A DNA stretch of 15,487 nt. Source: Competibacteraceae bacterium UBA2788 (GTDB lineage Bacteria; Pseudomonadota; Gammaproteobacteria; Competibacterales; Competibacteraceae). Positions 1 to 7,723 of this stretch are shown in pieces. The notes below the pieces were generated by a model that was not told where the DNA came from, searched no databases, and was given only the letters and a program-made list of their open reading frames with translations. The first letter of the stretch is position 1. Each line of letters begins with the position of its first letter. The stretch spans positions 1,665-17,151 of the forward strand of contig DEHY01000130.1 of assembly GCA_002352185.1 (NCBI GenBank), read 5' to 3'. The translations under genes were made by a program, and so were the position numbers.

Positions 1-186
1 CCCGAATTCCGGTTGCTGCGGGTGGCGTTCAAGGGCGAAATCTTGGCCAGTCTGGAGCTGGAAGACAGCTTCGGCCAGCGCACCCGGCTGGATTTCCAGA
101 AGCTGGAGCGCAATCCCGCGCTTGATCCCGCCCGGCTGAAATTCACTCCGCCGCCCGGCGTGGATGTGGTCGGCGACGCAGGCTGA
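1..186 (+). CDS. lolA: Outer-membrane lipoprotein carrier LolA (C-terminal fragment)
   Basis: Frame 1 is open from the first base to the TGA at 184-186, giving 61 residues of a protein whose start lies outside the window. The tail reads like the LolA C-terminus: alternating beta strands (VAFKGEILASLELEDSFGQ), the phrase TRLDFQKLERNP, then KFTPPPGVDVVGD, corresponding to the F-x-F-x-PPxGVxV ending of LolA. LolA is the periplasmic chaperone that takes lipoproteins from the LolCDE transporter and hands them to LolB at the outer membrane. The signal peptide and hydrophobic cavity residues are upstream of the window and cannot be checked. The next gene, pfp, is 75 bases downstream on the same strand. 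Confidence 0.78.
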   Translation, partial: PEFRLLRVAFKGEILASLELEDSFGQRTRLDFQKLERNPALDPARLKFTPPPGVDVVGDAG

Positions 187-210
187 ACGCATGGCGGCGA
201 CGGACTTCCC

Positions 211-223
211 CGGCCTTTGGCCG
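211..223 (+). terminator. Short GC hairpin after lolA (weak terminator candidate)
   Basis: CGGCC-TTT-GGCCG forms a perfect 5-bp stem with a 3-base loop, 24 bases after the lolA stop. No T-run follows, only the mixed stretch CTCTATTTAT, so intrinsic termination would be inefficient. It could equally be a chance palindrome. Confidence 0.25.
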
Positions 224-232
224 ACCGCTCTA

Positions 233-249
233 TTTATACCATCATCTTA
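233..249 (+). repeat. Dispersed intergenic motif, copy 1 (core TTATACCATCATCT)
   Basis: TTTATACCATCATCTTA lies between lolA and pfp and ends 12 bases before the pfp start codon. The same 17 bases recur at 3308-3324 and a 14-base core recurs at 5133-5146. All three copies are intergenic and in the same orientation. TATACC could act as a -10 hexamer with a leader of about 15 bases, but no recognisable -35 box sits 16-18 bases upstream. Function unknown. Confidence 0.7.
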
Positions 250-261
250 ATTGGAGAATAA

Positions 262-1509
262 ATGCTAATGAGTCGCTTAAAAGGCAAAGTTGTGATCGCT
301 CAGGGCGGCGGTCCCACAGCAGTGATCAATCAGAGTTTGGTCGGCGCGGCGCTCGAAGCGCGCAAATTCCCGGAGATCACGGCTGTTTGGGGCGCACGGC
401 ACGGCGTGCGCGGCATTGTTGACGAAAATCTGGTCAACCTGTCCGAAGTCACCACCCATAATCTGGAACAGGTGGCCCAGACACCCTCGTCGGCGCTGGG
501 ATCCACCCGCGACAAACCGAATGCGGAGTATTGCAACCGCATCTTCAACGTGTTCAGGAAACACGATGTCCGCTACTTTTTCTACATCGGCGGCAACGAT
601 TCATCGGATACGGTGCGGATCGTGAGTGAACACGCCGACCGGGAAGGCTACGAGCTGCGCGCCATCCATATCCCGAAGACAATAGATAACGATCTGCCCA
701 TCACCGACCATTGCCCCGGCTATCCTTCCGCCGCCCGCTTTGTCGCCAGCGCAATGGGCGGCGTCAACGCCGACATCTTCGCGCTGCCCGGAGTCTACAT
801 TGCGGTGATCATGGGTCGTCACGCCGGCTGGCTGACGGCGGCGGCGGGATTGGCGCGCAAGCACGACGACGACGGCCCACACCTGATCTATGTGCCAGAA
901 CGGCAGTTCTCGATTGACCGCTATCTGGGCGACATTGACCGGGTCTTCAAGCAGCAGGGTCGCTGTATTGTGGCGCTGTCGGAAGGGGTGTGGGCCACCC
1001 GCGACGAGCAGGGAAAAGAAATTCCGGTGACGGTGGATTTGATGCACAAGGCCGGGCGCAAGCCGCAGACCGATGCTCACGGCAATATCCAGCTTTCAGG
1101 CGGGGCGCTGGCCGACGAGCTGGCCGAGGTGGTGCAGAAACAGTTGAGGATCAAGCGGGTGCGCGCCGACACTTTCGGTTATCTGCAACGCTCATTCCCC
1201 GGCGTAGTGTCCAGGGTGGATGCCCGCGAGGCGCGTGAAGTCGGCGAGAAAGCGGCGCATTACGCCTGCTGGCGGAACAGGAATGGTTCGGTGGTCATCA
1301 AGCGCACCGGCGATTATGCGGTGCAATATGAACTCGCCAACCTAGCGGATGTCGCCGCCAGGACCCGGCATCTGCCCGACGAGTTTATTAACGCAGACGG
1401 CAATGGCGTAACCGACGCCTTTCGCAGCTATCTGCGGCCACTGCTCGGCGATGACATGCCCAGCCTGGAACGGCTGCGGGCGCCGACGACCAATCTGGGC
1501 AATCAATAG
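262..1509 (+). CDS. pfp: Pyrophosphate-dependent 6-phosphofructokinase
   Basis: This 415-residue cytoplasmic enzyme should interconvert fructose 6-phosphate and fructose 1,6-bisphosphate using PPi/Pi instead of ATP, so it can work in glycolysis and gluconeogenesis. Visible family features: GGGPTAVIN (15-23) at the N-terminal phosphate-binding loop, GGNDS (110-114), PKTIDND (138-144) with the catalytic Asp, and MGRHAGW (184-190). The Lys of PKTIDND, and the Asp at the fourth position of GGNDS where ATP enzymes have Gly, are the residues that mark PPi rather than ATP use. The Asn of GGNDS replaces the usual Asp. GGAG at 253-256 precedes the ATG at 262 by 5 bases; a second in-frame ATG at 268, spaced 11 bases, is an alternative start. 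Length fits the roughly 400-residue proteobacterial PPi-PFK group. Confidence 0.93.
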   Translation: MLMSRLKGKVVIAQGGGPTAVINQSLVGAALEARKFPEITAVWGARHGVRGIVDENLVNLSEVTTHNLEQVAQTPSSALGSTRDKPNAEYCNRIFNVFRKHDVRYFFYIGGNDSSDTVRIVSEHADREGYELRAIHIPKTIDNDLPITDHCPGYPSAARFVASAMGGVNADIFALPGVYIAVIMGRHAGWLTAAAGLARKHDDDGPHLIYVPERQFSIDRYLGDIDRVFKQQGRCIVALSEGVWATRDEQGKEIPVTVDLMHKAGRKPQTDAHGNIQLSGGALADELAEVVQKQLRIKRVRADTFGYLQRSFPGVVSRVDAREAREVGEKAAHYACWRNRNGSVVIKRTGDYAVQYELANLADVAARTRHLPDEFINADGNGVTDAFRSYLRPLLGDDMPSLERLRAPTTNLGNQ

Positions 1510-1523
1510 ACGCTGCATCCACT

Positions 1524-1552
1524 GGCGGCTCAATCCATCCCCCAGAGCCGCC
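1524..1552. terminator. Hairpin between convergent genes, possible bidirectional terminator
   Basis: GGCGGCTC (1524-1531) pairs perfectly with GAGCCGCC (1545-1552) across a 13-base loop. It sits 14 bases after the pfp stop and 18 bases beyond the stop of the convergent HPr-domain gene, where a shared terminator would be expected. No T-run follows on either strand and the loop is large, so the call is moderate. Confidence 0.45.
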
Positions 1553-1570
1553 GCTTCGGTCGCGGTGGGG

Positions 1571-3178
1571 CTACCGGCGCAAATACGCGAGTTCCTTGGG
1601 CAGTGCAATGTTGTTGCCGAAACAATCCTCGCCGTAACCGGATTTGGCCAGCAGTTTAAGATCGCTCAGGACCCGCTTGTCGCCGGTGAAAGCAATGCTG
1701 AGATCGGTCTTGATATCGATCTGCCCGGTGGCTTGCAGGCGGGCGATTTCAGCCGTCACTTTTTCCAGCAAAATTCCCTCCTGACTGAATTCCTCCGACA
1801 GTTGCAGCGGCTGTTGATAGATGACCAGTTTGCCTTGCTCGGCCAGCTTGAGCAGTACATCCAGGACGGTGGTTCGGATTTGGCTGTCGGACAAGTCGCC
1901 ATCGGGCCGCACGAGACGTTCGATTTCCGTAACCAGCCAGCGCCGTTTTTGCGCATTGATCTTCTCGTTGGCGCGAAACAAATCCAATGGCGAACTGGCG
2001 TCGTAGCTCTGGCTGCCTAACTCCATATGAACATCGCTGCCGTAGTGCTGGACAATCTTGGCGACCAGGGTGGCCGGGCGGACATGAAAACCGCGATAGG
2101 AGGGCACTGGCGCCTTGATCGTGCCGACTTCGGCGTAGCGCTTGAGCATGGCGTGGCACAGGCGCCGTCCAAGATTCAGATAAAGCCCCGCATAGGTGAT
2201 CGAGTAGCTCATCAGCATATCCAGCAGGGTTTCGGGCGCGATTACGGGTTTGCGGCGCAACGACGAATCGCCAGTGCGGATATTTAAGTGACGTTCATAG
2301 TAGTGAACCAGTTGGGTGGCGATTTCGAGCAAGTGATAGATAACGCTGATATGCCCACGCAAAATGGGTAGATCGGCGTCCAGATATTCAATTTCAGTCT
2401 CGGAGACATGGGTGTCGTACAGCGCTTGCAGGCTGTGAAAACGGAAATTCAGATAGCGCAGGCTGTCCTCGCTCACCGGTTTGGGAAAGCAGCAGGCATA
2501 GTCAGCCGGTTCCGTTCGTCCGGCGATGTTGAGCAGTTCACTGTCAGCGGCCAGATTCAGATAGGCGGTCGCGAGGTGAGTGACGGTTTCCGAGGTGCTT
2601 TTGACCCGACGCACCGGGCGGTCGCCGGGCAGACGGCCAGGCGGAAGAGGTTCCGCATAATCCTGCGGATTGAGGGGTGTGGTAGATAGCGGCAAGTCAA
2701 GACGGGCAGCCTGGGTGAGAATCCAGCCTGCCGCTCGCGCCAGGACATCATGGGTCAGGTCCAGCGAACGCGTGGTGTCAGCGGCAAAATCCCGCTGGAT
2801 CGGCAAGAGCCGATAAAGCGGCAGAGAATGTTTAATATGCAGGAGTTCGTAACCCACATCAGCGAACAGCTTCATAGTGGCGGTGAGCGACCGAATTCGG
2901 GACCACTGCTGGTTATTGCGCGCCCCATAGGCATCCAGCAATTCTTCGATCTGGGCCGATTGTGAAAGCAAATCAGCCATCAGCGGGCGGGTCAGGATAA
3001 GCGTATCAAGGCGATACGCCGACAGGTGATGAGCAAGAGCCAGCAGTTTGTGGGCGCGCTGAGCGATCAGATCAGTGAACTCGCCATGATTAATCGCTGC
3101 CCACTTGTTGAGTTGAGGCAGATTGCTGTCCGCTGCGAGGGTCATTGAGGCGCTTTCCTGCATTCCATGATTACCCAT
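1571..3178 (-). CDS. Large uncharacterised protein with an HPr-like phosphocarrier domain
   Basis: This 535-residue protein has no signal peptide or clear membrane segment. Residues about 356-425 resemble HPr: YRGFHVRPATLVAKIV (361-376) matches the HPr active-site pattern G-[LIVM]-H-x-R-P-A-[ST], with His365 at the position of the phosphorylated His15, and is followed by strand-helix text like an HPr fold (SYDASSPLDLFRANEKI, 391-407). Phe364 is the one departure from the pattern. Residues 1-350 are mostly helical and not recognised; about 426-535 is a helical/beta tail, also not recognised. It probably takes part in a PTS-like phosphorelay or is a regulatory derivative; no EI or EII gene is in the window. 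The start is uncertain: ATG 3178 has no obvious ribosome site, while Met12 (ATG at 3145) has AGGA 10 bases upstream. It converges with pfp. Confidence 0.8.
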   Translation of the reverse strand: MGNHGMQESASMTLAADSNLPQLNKWAAINHGEFTDLIAQRAHKLLALAHHLSAYRLDTLILTRPLMADLLSQSAQIEELLDAYGARNNQQWSRIRSLTATMKLFADVGYELLHIKHSLPLYRLLPIQRDFAADTTRSLDLTHDVLARAAGWILTQAARLDLPLSTTPLNPQDYAEPLPPGRLPGDRPVRRVKSTSETVTHLATAYLNLAADSELLNIAGRTEPADYACCFPKPVSEDSLRYLNFRFHSLQALYDTHVSETEIEYLDADLPILRGHISVIYHLLEIATQLVHYYERHLNIRTGDSSLRRKPVIAPETLLDMLMSYSITYAGLYLNLGRRLCHAMLKRYAEVGTIKAPVPSYRGFHVRPATLVAKIVQHYGSDVHMELGSQSYDASSPLDLFRANEKINAQKRRWLVTEIERLVRPDGDLSDSQIRTTVLDVLLKLAEQGKLVIYQQPLQLSEEFSQEGILLEKVTAEIARLQATGQIDIKTDLSIAFTGDKRVLSDLKLLAKSGYGEDCFGNNIALPKELAYLRR

Positions 3179-3307
3179 CGTCTGGATAAACGGGTTGTTG
3201 TGTTTATGGTGGTGCTTTTCGGATGCACAATACCGAAGGCGTCATCAAACCCTATTTTATGCAGAACAGGCAAGACTTGCCGGTGGTCAACCCGCTCCAA
3301 ATTTATT

Positions 3308-3324
3308 TTTATACCATCATCTTA
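3308..3324 (+). repeat. Dispersed intergenic motif, copy 2
   Basis: TTTATACCATCATCTTA is identical over 17 bases to 233-249. It is 130 bases upstream of the divergent HPr-domain gene and far from any plus-strand start. Read on the minus strand it begins within the spacer of a plausible promoter and ends in TATAAA. Confidence 0.7.
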
Positions 3325-3336
3325 GACTTCCAACAA
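3308..3336 (-). promoter_or_regulatory. Candidate sigma70-type promoter for the HPr-domain gene
   Basis: On the minus strand TTGTTG (3336-3331) is followed after 17 bases by TATAAA (3313-3308), a good -35/-10 pair. Transcription would begin near 3301, giving a leader of roughly 120 bases before the ATG at 3178. The spacer and -10 coincide with copy 2 of the dispersed motif. Confidence 0.4.
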
Positions 3337-3399
3337 TCACTATTCAATATCACAAGGAAAATTGACATACACCAAAGATAAGCTTTACTCAGTTTGTGC

Positions 3400-3436
3400 G
3401 AAAAGCCTCGGCCTTCAAACCGGGGAGGGAGCATGC
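3400..3436 (+). mobile_element. IS200/IS605-like right-end hairpin, remnant 1
   Basis: AAGCCTCGGCCTTCAAACCG followed by GGGAGGGAGCATG resembles the subterminal right-end hairpin common in IS200/IS605/IS1341-type elements (CCCCGGCCTTCAGGCCGGGGAGGA-like). CCTCGG pairs with CCGGGG using one G-T wobble around a CCTTCAAA loop. No transposase or tnpB reading frame is found upstream in any plus-strand frame, so this would be a decayed end. Recognition is by pattern memory, not a search. Confidence 0.35.
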
Positions 3437-3637
3437 AGGCGCTCGTAGAGTGCCTGCTGTTCTGCTAGAATCCGCCGGGTCGGGACTTCTGCAATTGCAC
3501 ACCCGATGTCAACGCTCTTTGGCAACTTGAGGGATACGGTTGTCTTCGGAAGACGAAGACGTAAAACCTGAATCGCGTTCAAAAGCATGTTGTTCGGCCT
3601 CCCTGTCGCCGGCAGGTTGCGCCACCTTTGCAACGCG

Positions 3638-3738
3638 CTGTAAAGGGGAGATCAGAGAAAATTCAGTGTTCCCCGATAGGGGTATCTATCGCTCTACAGA
3701 GGAATCCCCGTCCTTCAGGGCAGGGAAGATGTCAATTT
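3638..3738 (+). mobile_element. IS200/IS605-like right end with omega-RNA-like structure, remnant 2
   Basis: GGAATCCCCGTCCTTCAGGG (3701-3720) continuing into CAGGGAAGATGTCA is very close to the typical right end of tnpB-carrying IS605/IS1341 elements. Just upstream, CTGTA (3638-3642) pairs with TACAG (3695-3699) and encloses CCCC-GATA-GGGG (3671-3682), or alternatively GATAG/CTATC (3675-3690), recalling the folded 3' scaffold of omega RNAs. No tnpB or tnpA frame precedes it, so it is a solo end, a MITE-like derivative or a relic. The likely element boundary is just after ATGTCA, leaving 3739-3868 as flanking DNA leading to the thiolase gene. Confidence 0.5.
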
Positions 3739-3868
3739 CCAACATCCATCCGGTCAGCGCCAGTCGGATTGATATTGCGGATGCAGCAAAAGGAACTTCA
3801 CCTGCAAGTTCCCTACAAGTTTATGGCCTAAATACCGTACCACACCCAGTCAATCGAGGAGTAACTGC

Positions 3869-5071
3869 ATGGCTCTCAAAGAAGTCGTGATTGTCAGCGC
3901 CGCACGGACGGCAATCGGTAAATTCATGGGCACCCTTAAAGATGTGTCAGCGCGCGATCTGGCAATAACCGCAGCCAAGGGCGCAATCGAACGGTCCGGC
4001 GTCCCGGCTGACCAGATCGACGAGATCTGCATGGGCCAGCTGTATACCGGGATGCAAGGTTCCTTGCCGGCGCGGCAGGTGAGCATGCGGGTCGGTTTGC
4101 CACACCGCAGCAGCGCCGTATCTGTGAATCAGAACTGTACTTCCGGCATGCGTGCGCTGGAGATCGCCTGCCAAAACATCATGCTGGGTCAGACCGAAAT
4201 CGGCTTGGCGGTTGGCGTCGAGAGTATGACCAATGCCCCTTATCTGCTGCCCAAGGGCCGCATGGGCTACCGTATGGGGCAGGGCAACATCGAGGACAGC
4301 ATGATCCACGATGGCCTGTTTGACGAGCTGGTGCCCGGCCACATGGCGATGACGGCGGAAAACGTCGCGGTCAAATACGGCATCACCCGTCAGGAATGCG
4401 ATGAGCTGGCGATCATCAGCCACAACCGCTGTACTACGGCGACTAAAGAGGGTGTTTTCAAGCGCGAGATCGTACCCGTCGAACTCAAGTCCAAGAAAGG
4501 TTCGACCTTCTTCGATGCGGATGAGAACTTCATTCCCGACGCCAGCCTGGAGAAAATCGCCAAGCTGCCCACGGCTTTCAAGAAAGATGGCGTAGTGACG
4601 GCAGCCAATGCCTCCAGCATCAACGACGGCGCCAGCGCGGTGGTCATCATGTCGCTGGACAAGGCCAAGGCATTGGGTATCAAGCCACTGATGAAGCTGG
4701 TTAGCATCTGCAATGCCGGTATCGATCCTGCGGTCATGGGCCTCGGCCCCGCAGTAGCGATTCCCAAGGCTCTGAAGCAGGCGGGTTTGAAGTTTGGAGA
4801 TATCGATTACTGGGAGGTCAACGAAGCGTTCGCCGCCCAATGGCTGGGCGTTGGCCGGATGCTGAAAGAGCAGGGCATGAGCCTGACCCCGGATAATTGC
4901 AACTTCAACGGTTCTGGCATCGCTCTCGGTCACCCGGTCGGATCAACGGGGCTGCGCATCGTGGTTAGCCTGTATTATGAGCTGGAGCGGCAGGGTAAGA
5001 CTGTGGGCGGCGCTTCGTTGTGCGTTGGCACCGGCCCGGCCATGGCTTCGCTGTGGACCCGTGATATCTAA
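3869..5071 (+). CDS. Acetyl-CoA C-acetyltransferase (biosynthetic-type thiolase)
   Basis: This 400-residue thiolase-superfamily enzyme should condense two acetyl-CoA to acetoacetyl-CoA, or the reverse. The nucleophile Cys90 lies in NQNCTSGMRALEIA (87-100), the HEAF-type loop appears as VNEAF (317-321), His355 lies in GIALGHPVGSTG (350-361), and the second catalytic Cys385 lies in CVGTGPAMA. The last motif differs from the more usual CxGGGxG form. GAGGAG at 3856-3861 is 7 bases before the ATG, firmly fixing the start. PhaC is encoded about 3 kb away, so supply of acetoacetyl-CoA for polyhydroxybutyrate is the attractive role (PhaA-like), but no reductase gene is present and a fatty-acid-degradation role cannot be excluded. 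It is probably transcribed alone: a long intergenic region precedes it and a strong hairpin follows. Confidence 0.92.
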   Translation: MALKEVVIVSAARTAIGKFMGTLKDVSARDLAITAAKGAIERSGVPADQIDEICMGQLYTGMQGSLPARQVSMRVGLPHRSSAVSVNQNCTSGMRALEIACQNIMLGQTEIGLAVGVESMTNAPYLLPKGRMGYRMGQGNIEDSMIHDGLFDELVPGHMAMTAENVAVKYGITRQECDELAIISHNRCTTATKEGVFKREIVPVELKSKKGSTFFDADENFIPDASLEKIAKLPTAFKKDGVVTAANASSINDGASAVVIMSLDKAKALGIKPLMKLVSICNAGIDPAVMGLGPAVAIPKALKQAGLKFGDIDYWEVNEAFAAQWLGVGRMLKEQGMSLTPDNCNFNGSGIALGHPVGSTGLRIVVSLYYELERQGKTVGGASLCVGTGPAMASLWTRDI

Positions 5072-5093
5072 GCTAATTGCTTAATTCATGTGG

Positions 5094-5115
5094 GGCGGTC
5101 CATCCTTGGACCGCC
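5094..5115 (+). terminator. Strong hairpin downstream of the thiolase gene
   Basis: GGCGGTCCA (5094-5102) and TGGACCGCC (5107-5115) make a perfect 9-bp stem with a TCCT tetraloop, 22 bases after the stop codon. It is followed by TTAAAAA rather than a T-run, so it may need Rho or serve mainly as a 3'-end stabiliser. Confidence 0.6.
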
Positions 5116-5119
5116 TTAA

Positions 5120-6460
<1,341 letters not shown>

Positions 6461-6588
6461 CCCGCTAGAAATACAGTCATGGCAATGGCTACTCCGCAAT
6501 CTGGCCAGTCCCACCCGATCACAAACCCAAAGAATACTTGGCAGGCACCCGGCGGCACGCCACAAGAGTTACCCACAGGAAAAAACAC

Positions 6589-7707
6589 ATGATCGTTCTT
6601 TTAAATTCCAGCATCACAGAAGATTCCAAAGAATACCAGCTAACAATCAATTACCTATCCCAGTTGCCCAACGTTACAACACGAATCCATAAAGTACAGG
6701 GCGCTGAACAAGTACTAACTGAAATCTATCTAATCGGCGACACCAGCAAACTATTCGCCGAAGATATTCACGCGCTGCCAGGAGTAGAACGGGTAATCCG
6801 AGTTTCGGAAGAATACCGCATCCTGGGACGACACAAAGACGAGCAACGCATCAGCGGTTTTGAATACAACGGCGTGCAATTTAGTCAGGATACGCTGAAT
6901 ATATTCGCTGGACTGTGCGCCGTAGACACGCCAGAACACGTCGAGCAGATGCTAAAAGCACTGCGCGATCATGGACAGGTCTGTACCCGGATGGGCGCTT
7001 ACAAACCACGCACCAATCCTTATTCTTTCCAAGGCCATGGTAAGAGTTGCCTGCCCTATGTATTTGAATTAGCTGGCCGGTACGGTATTAAAGTCATCGC
7101 AATGGAGGTAACTCACGAAAATCATGTGGACGAAATTCACGAGTGCTTGGAGCAGGCCAGCCAGCCCACTGGAGTTATGCTACAAATCGGCACCCGCAAC
7201 ACTCAGAACTTCGAGCTATTGAAGGCGGTAGGGCGGCAACAGGAATACCCGGTGCTGTTTAAGCGCGGCTTCGGCATTACTCTGAACGAGTCGCTTAATG
7301 CCGCTGAATATCTAGCCAGCGAGGGAAACTCCCGGGTAGTGTTCTGTTTACGCGGGGTAAAAACCAATATGGGCGATCCACACCGCAACCTGGTAGATTT
7401 CAGTCATGTGCCAGTCTTGAAGCGCCTGACTCGAATGCCCGTATGCATCGATCCATCCCACTCAGTAGGCTCTCGAGAATCAGCACCGGATGGCATCTTC
7501 GATCTTATGCATGTCACTGCCCAAGGCATTATATCCGGAGCAAATATGGTGCTGATAGACTTTCACCCGGCACCCACCAAGGCGTTAGTGGATGGCCCAC
7601 AGGCCATGCTGCTAAGCGAGCTGAGCTGGTTCCTGGATGATGTGGCTTTAGCACGAGCATGCTACGAGAAGCGACAAATTCTGGCGGAACAGCATAAGGC
7701 AAGGTAA
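6589..7707 (+). CDS. 3-deoxy-7-phosphoheptulonate (DAHP) synthase, type I-beta-like, altered metal site
   Basis: This 372-residue protein is homologous to the Thermotoga/Bacillus class of DAHP synthases, which condense phosphoenolpyruvate with erythrose 4-phosphate at the entry to the shikimate pathway. Residues 1-75 look like the ferredoxin-like regulatory domain; the barrel shows GAYKPRTNPYSFQG (136-149), QIGTRNTQNF (199-208), LFKRGF (223-228), DPSHS (288-292) and ALVDG (332-336). Differences from the usual enzyme: GPCS is GLCA (108-111, Cys110 kept), and the metal-ligand Glu before xHP is Asp324 (DFHP); His291 and Asp335 are kept. A roughly 7-residue insertion follows DPSHS. These changes may define a distinct subfamily, so the reaction is likely but not certain. 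AGGA at 6577-6580, 8 bases before the ATG at 6589, sets the start; the reading frame is open further upstream. Confidence 0.83.
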   Translation: MIVLLNSSITEDSKEYQLTINYLSQLPNVTTRIHKVQGAEQVLTEIYLIGDTSKLFAEDIHALPGVERVIRVSEEYRILGRHKDEQRISGFEYNGVQFSQDTLNIFAGLCAVDTPEHVEQMLKALRDHGQVCTRMGAYKPRTNPYSFQGHGKSCLPYVFELAGRYGIKVIAMEVTHENHVDEIHECLEQASQPTGVMLQIGTRNTQNFELLKAVGRQQEYPVLFKRGFGITLNESLNAAEYLASEGNSRVVFCLRGVKTNMGDPHRNLVDFSHVPVLKRLTRMPVCIDPSHSVGSRESAPDGIFDLMHVTAQGIISGANMVLIDFHPAPTKALVDGPQAMLLSELSWFLDDVALARACYEKRQILAEQHKAR

Positions 7708-7718
7708 ACACCTTGCTT
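7697..7718. terminator. Hairpin spanning the DAHP synthase stop codon
   Basis: AGGCAAGG (7697-7704) pairs with CCTTGCTT (7711-7718), with one G-T wobble, around the loop TAAACA, which contains the stop codon of the DAHP synthase. It also lies just past the stop of the convergent J-domain gene, so it may terminate both convergent operons. No long T-run follows on either side. Confidence 0.45.
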
Positions 7719-7723
7719 ATCAC

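Larger units (their letters stand above)
3179..3868. other. Long intergenic region upstream of the thiolase gene
   Basis: This stretch of about 690 bases has no convincing gene. It holds the candidate promoter and dispersed motif near 3308-3336, the two IS200/IS605-like hairpins described separately, a near-palindrome GTCTTCGGAAGAC at 3542-3554, and GAGGAG at 3856-3861, the ribosome-binding site of the thiolase gene. I could not pick out a convincing sigma70 promoter for the thiolase between 3739 and 3850. Confidence 0.6.

Noticed and set aside
601..1080. 159-residue reverse-strand open frame inside pfp
   Set aside because: Shadow of a well-supported gene; no ribosome site or recognisable domain.
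1451..2020. 189-residue plus-strand open frame running across the pfp end into the HPr-domain gene
   Set aside because: Antisense to the HPr-domain gene and overlapping pfp in another frame; the text has no protein-family character.
3179..3868. CRISPR array, tRNA or riboswitch in the long gap
   Set aside because: No regularly spaced repeats, no cloverleaf-like arms and no recognisable riboswitch core were seen; the structure present is better explained by IS-like hairpins.
3540..3890. 116-residue plus-strand frame upstream of the thiolase
   Set aside because: It reads straight through the IS605-like right-end hairpin and into the thiolase start in the wrong frame. Reading frames through such hairpins are a common annotation artefact.
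3947..4933. 328-residue reverse-strand open frame
   Set aside because: It is antisense to the thiolase, whose motifs and ribosome site are clear. The reverse translation has no family features; long antisense frames are expected in G+C-rich genes.
6538..6588. 17-residue N-terminal extension of the DAHP synthase
   Set aside because: MIVLLNSS at 6589 matches the usual start of this enzyme class, and AGGA at 6577-6580 fits that start.
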